Shown: positions 43,743 through 46,633 of the stretch, one piece after another
Layout: the number at the start of each line of letters is the position of its first letter
Numbering within the stretch: the stretch's first letter is position 1
DNA from: Candidatus Avamphibacillus intestinigallinarum
GTDB taxonomy: Bacteria > Bacillota > Bacilli > Bacillales > Amphibacillaceae
Direction: 5' to 3'
DNA length: 46,633 nucleotides
Assembly (NCBI GenBank): GCA_018711205.1
Contig: DVIO01000127.1
Span: 1-46,633 of the forward strand
Position numbers and translations under genes: made by a program
Notes under the pieces: generated by a model
Database searches by the model: none
What the model was told of the DNA's origin: nothing
The model's input: only the letters and a program-made list of their open reading frames with translations

Positions 43743-45332
43743 TTATCCTTTATAAATAGGTGCTGCATCTTTAATAGCCTGACTTGCACTAGAGAACGTT
43801 TCAAAATTCTCATGGAACTTCATAGCAAGTTCTTTTGCAGCTTTATCATAGGCAGCTTTATCTTCCCAAGTATTTTTAGGGATGAGTACTTCATCAGGAA
43901 CACCAGGTACATTAATTGGCATGCTTAAGCCAAAAATGTCATCTGTAACGGTTTCTACTGAATTCAATTCACCTTCAAGTGCTGAATGAATCATCGCACG
44001 AGTGTATGAAAGTTTCATACGTTTACCGACCCCGTATGATCCACCAGTCCAACCTGTGTTTACAAGGAAGACGCGTGCGTTAAATTCATCAATTTTCTCA
44101 CCAAGCATTTCTGCATATGTAGCAGGTTTTAAAGGTAAGAATGGTGCGCCGAAACAAGCTGAAAATGTTGCTTGAGGTTCTGTAATGCCACGTTCTGTAC
44201 CAGCTAATTTAGATGTGTATCCATTTAAGAAATGATACATTGCTTGTTCTTTCGTTAGCTTACTAATAGGTGGTAAAGTACCAGAAGCATCAGCCGTTAA
44301 GAAAATAATTGTATTTGGATGCCCAGCGATACTAGGTGAAACAATGTTATCGATATTTTCTAAAGGATATGCCGCACGTGTATTTTCTGTTAATGAGACA
44401 TCATCATAATCAGGTATACGACTTTTTTCATCTAAGATAACGTTTTCTAAAACAGAACCAAAGCGGATAGCATTAAAAATTTGTGGTTCTTTTTCTGCCG
44501 AAAGGTTGATACATTTTGCGTAGCAACCACCTTCTATGTTAAATACGCCATTAGGTCCCCAAGCATGTTCATCATCACCAATTAAACGACGGTATGGATC
44601 TGCTGACAATGTTGTTTTTCCAGTACCAGAAAGTCCAAAGAATAATGCAACATCGCCTTCTTGACCGACGTTTGCTGAACAGTGCATAGATAAAATATTC
44701 TTTTGTGGAAGTAAGAAGTTCATAACAGAGAAAATCGATTTTTTCATTTCTCCAGCATATTCAGTTCCACCAATTAAAATAATACGCTTCGTAAAGTTAA
44801 TGATGATAAATGTTTCAGATTTTGTACCATCCAATTCAGGGTTTGCCTTGAATGTAGGAGCTGAAACGATTGTGAATTCTGCTTGATGATTTTCTAGTTC
44901 TTCTTCAGTTGGGCGAATGAATAACTGACGAGCAAATAAATTATGCCAAGCATATTCATTAAATACTTGGATTGGAAGACGATATTTCTCATCCGCACCT
45001 GCAAAACCACGGAATTGGAAAATTTCCTCTTTACCTTTTAAGTAACTAATCACTTTTTCGTATAATTTATCAAAAGATTCTGGATCAATAGGTTGGTTTA
45101 AATTACCCCAATCGACAATATCTTCTGTCGTTTTATCTTTTACAACAAATCTGTCTTTGGGAGAGCGGCCAGTATATTTACCAGTATGTGCACTAACTGC
45201 TCCAGTTTCACTAATACGACCTTCATTGCGAGAAGAGATTTTTTCGATTAAAATAGGAACAGATAAATTTTTTTGTAAGCCTTTATGCTCGTTTAATTCC
45301 TTTAATAATACTGAGTGTTCCACCGTGTTCAT
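43743..45332 (-). CDS. pckA: PckA, ATP-dependent phosphoenolpyruvate carboxykinase
   Basis: 529-residue enzyme converting oxaloacetate and ATP to phosphoenolpyruvate, the entry to gluconeogenesis. The kinase P-loop GLSGTGKTT (about 233-241), the metal-binding [12 protein letters not shown] (about 343-354) and the substrate-binding GRSPKDRF (about 53-60) are conserved. Full length for the ATP-type enzyme. Its start is preceded by AAAAAGGTAGGTAAG, a modest binding site. The promoter overlaps a CcpN-like sequence (45412-45422). Confidence 0.96.
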   Translation of the reverse strand: MNTVEHSVLLKELNEHKGLQKNLSVPILIEKISSRNEGRISETGAVSAHTGKYTGRSPKDRFVVKDKTTEDIVDWGNLNQPIDPESFDKLYEKVISYLKGKEEIFQFRGFAGADEKYRLPIQVFNEYAWHNLFARQLFIRPTEEELENHQAEFTIVSAPTFKANPELDGTKSETFIIINFTKRIILIGGTEYAGEMKKSIFSVMNFLLPQKNILSMHCSANVGQEGDVALFFGLSGTGKTTLSADPYRRLIGDDEHAWGPNGVFNIEGGCYAKCINLSAEKEPQIFNAIRFGSVLENVILDEKSRIPDYDDVSLTENTRAAYPLENIDNIVSPSIAGHPNTIIFLTADASGTLPPISKLTKEQAMYHFLNGYTSKLAGTERGITEPQATFSACFGAPFLPLKPATYAEMLGEKIDEFNARVFLVNTGWTGGSYGVGKRMKLSYTRAMIHSALEGELNSVETVTDDIFGLSMPINVPGVPDEVLIPKNTWEDKAAYDKAAKELAMKFHENFETFSSASQAIKDAAPIYKG

Positions 45333-45411
45333 CTATGCCTTACCTACCTTTTTAACGGATTTATTTGAAAAGCAATCGCTTTCCATGACGATTATTCATC
45401 TTATGCATAAT

Positions 45412-45422
45412 AGTATAACACA
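45412..45422 (-). promoter_or_regulatory. pckA extended -10 with a CcpN-like site
   Basis: On the minus strand TGTGTTATACT (45422-45412) contains TGT plus TATACT, an extended -10, and fits the CcpN operator consensus TRTGHYATAYW as I recall it. CcpN represses pckA and gapB in B. subtilis during glycolytic growth. Only one copy is seen here. Confidence 0.5.
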
Positions 45423-45508
45423 TTTCAATTAATATTCCATACTATTTAAAAAAGAATCTTTATTTTAATAATATTTTTGTGAGATGCTTCGCAAAAAACT
45501 GCGATATG

Positions 45509-45537
45509 TTGACATCTATCGTTATTTCATTTAACAT
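45509..45537 (+). promoter_or_regulatory. Promoter of the SAM riboswitch-metK unit
   Basis: Perfect TTGACA (45509-45514), 17-bp spacer, TAACAT (45532-45537); start expected near 45544, ten bases before the aptamer. Confidence 0.82.
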
Positions 45538-45553
45538 AGTTTTTATGTAAATA

Positions 45554-45658
45554 CTCTTATTCAGAGATGGTGGAGGGACAGTCCCAATGAAGCCCAGCAA
45601 CCTCACATCATGTGAAAGGTGCTAACTTGAAGCGAGGAAATTCCTTGAACAATAAGAG
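45554..45658 (+). promoter_or_regulatory. SAM-I (S-box) riboswitch
   Basis: P1 helix CTCTTATT (45554-45561) with AATAAGAG (45651-45658). The core has TCAGAGATGGTGGAGGGAC (45561-45579), GAAGCCCAGCAACC (45589-45602) and GGTGCTAACTTGAAGCGAGG. Diagnostic of the S-box; SAM binding should favour the terminator at 45669-45702 and stop metK transcription. Confidence 0.96.
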
Positions 45659-45668
45659 CGAAGGTAAA

Positions 45669-45702
45669 CCCTTTCCTTATTATTGAAGGAAGGGATTTTT
45701 TT
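45669..45702 (+). terminator. S-box-controlled terminator before metK
   Basis: CCCTTTCCTT (45669-45678) pairs with AAGGAAGGG (45686-45694) with one bulged T, followed by a T run of seven (45696-45702). Confidence 0.85.
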
Positions 45703-45832
45703 ATAATTGGAATAAATACCTGAGTCTTCTGAAAAGTTAAACAATTATTTCAAATAAATGATTCTTTTCTCGATAAACATTGCTCATAGAGATATATTTA
45801 CAATAAAATATGATTTTAGGAGGACATATGAT

Positions 45833-46633
45833 ATGTCAGGAAAAACGCGATTATTTACATCTGAATCAGTAACTGAGGGGCATCCCGACAAAATTTGTGA
45901 TCAAATATCTGATGCTATTCTTGATGAAATTATTAAAAATGATCCACATGCACGTGTTGCTTGTGAAACAACGGTGACAACTGGAATGGTGCTTGTTTCT
46001 GGAGAAATTTCAACCACTACATATGTCGATATTCCCAAAGTAGTACGTAATACAATTAAAGATATTGGTTATACCCGTGCAAAATATGGTTTTGATGGGG
46101 ATACCTGTGGTGTATTAACGGCAATTGATGAACAATCACCAGACATTGCTGAAGGTGTTGACACCGCATTAGAATCAAGAAACCAGGAAAAAACAGAATC
46201 TGAAATCGCTGCCATTGGCGCAGGTGATCAAGGGTTGATGTTTGGATTTGCTTGTGATGAGACTGAAGAATACATGCCTCTAGCGATTTCACTCGCTCAT
46301 AAATTGGCTAAACGTTTAGCAGATGTTCGTAAAGATGGGATTCTATCTTATTTAAGGCCAGACGGAAAAACACAAGTTACGATTGAATACGATGAGAACG
46401 ATCAAGCAATTCGTGTAGATACAATTGTCATTTCGACACAACATCATGAAGCGATTTCCTTAGAACAAATTGAAAAAGATTTACAGCAACATGTCATTAA
46501 AGAAGTCGTTCCATCCCATTTATTAGATGATCAGACAAAATATTTTATCAACCCAACTGGACGTTTTGTCATTGGAGGACCACAAGGTGATGCAGGTCTA
46601 ACAGGGCGTAAAATTATTGTAGATACGTATGGA
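45833..46633 (+). CDS. metK: MetK, S-adenosylmethionine synthetase (5' part)
   Basis: Open to the window end, 267 codons seen, no stop. N-terminal [20 protein letters not shown] (about 7-26) is the MetK signature; [15 protein letters not shown] (about 128-142) and the closing [19 protein letters not shown] are likewise diagnostic. AGGAGG lies 9 bases before ATG 45833; an ATG at 45828 is out of frame. It makes SAM from methionine and ATP and is under S-box control. A nearby NSS transporter (10.9 kb) may supply methionine, though not linked in regulation here. Confidence 0.97.
   Translation, partial: MSGKTRLFTSESVTEGHPDKICDQISDAILDEIIKNDPHARVACETTVTTGMVLVSGEISTTTYVDIPKVVRNTIKDIGYTRAKYGFDGDTCGVLTAIDEQSPDIAEGVDTALESRNQEKTESEIAAIGAGDQGLMFGFACDETEEYMPLAISLAHKLAKRLADVRKDGILSYLRPDGKTQVTIEYDENDQAIRVDTIVISTQHHEAISLEQIEKDLQQHVIKEVVPSHLLDDQTKYFINPTGRFVIGGPQGDAGLTGRKIIVDTYG

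Noticed and set aside
46056-46292. Minus-strand ORF at the window end
   Set aside because: Antisense to metK, which is identified by its full signature motifs.

Overview
The window looks like a stretch of chromosome from a low-GC, endospore-forming member of the Bacillaceae. The evidence is AT-rich Bacilli codon use, strong AGGAGG-type ribosome binding sites and many intrinsic terminators. There are also sporulation genes (yunB, lytH, yutC, yutH) and long stretches in the B. subtilis gene order (suf, yun, yut, yum/yui, men, ytk/ytl, pckA, metK). Na+-coupled transporters (NhaC, an NSS-family symporter) and acidic surface-exposed tails would suit a salt-tolerant organism, but this is inference and no species is claimed. 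I see no rRNA, tRNA, CRISPR array, prophage or insertion sequence; this is mostly core genome.

Layout. 0.3-5.5 kb: sufCDSUB Fe-S cluster assembly operon. 5.7-8.3 kb: yunD, yunC, yunB. 8.4-12.6 kb: a transport and polyamine block with NhaC antiporter, SpeG-type spermidine acetyltransferase and an NSS symporter with its 38-residue MetS-type subunit. 12.6-18.6 kb: lytH and yutC on the minus strand, then yutD-E-F, yutG, yutH, and the Fe-S carrier genes yutI (Nfu) and yutM (A-type) around yuzD. 18.6-22.3 kb: ferredoxin-NADP reductase YumC, NDH-2 YumB, yuiB, yuiC. 22.3-27.3 kb: deoD, a small membrane protein, a SodC-like lipoprotein, PatB/MalY, a predicted sigma-B small RNA, YugI and an M42 peptidase. 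27.4-28.3 kb: FMN riboswitch and ribU. 28.4-29.2 kb: a LOV-STAS protein. 29.3-37.2 kb: menaquinone genes in two divergent units (menA-menI and menF-D-H-B, then menE); menC is not in the window. 37.2-41 kb: a tandem TM-helix-repeat membrane protein, queF, two unrecognised genes and ytkD. 41-46.6 kb: an ABC importer (ytlD-C-A), pckA, and an S-box riboswitch followed by metK, cut by the window end.

How it fits together. Fe-S assembly (SufCDSUB, YutI, YutM), respiratory electron transfer (YumB, YumC, menaquinone synthesis) and redox-type control signals (Rex-like sites at yumB, a Fur/PerR-like box at suf) share the window. Riboswitches control riboflavin uptake and S-adenosylmethionine synthesis. 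Stress functions are suggested by YugI (GSP13), the LOV-STAS protein and the predicted sigma-B RNA.

Most worth a second look: the LOV-STAS protein has alanine where the photoactive cysteine should be; a compact promoter-RNA-terminator unit with a C-rich loop lies between patB and yugI; two genes (yunB, yuiC) have their translation signals built into terminator-like hairpins; and a terminator sits just downstream of a promoter-like site ahead of nhaC. No large undescribed multi-gene system was found.
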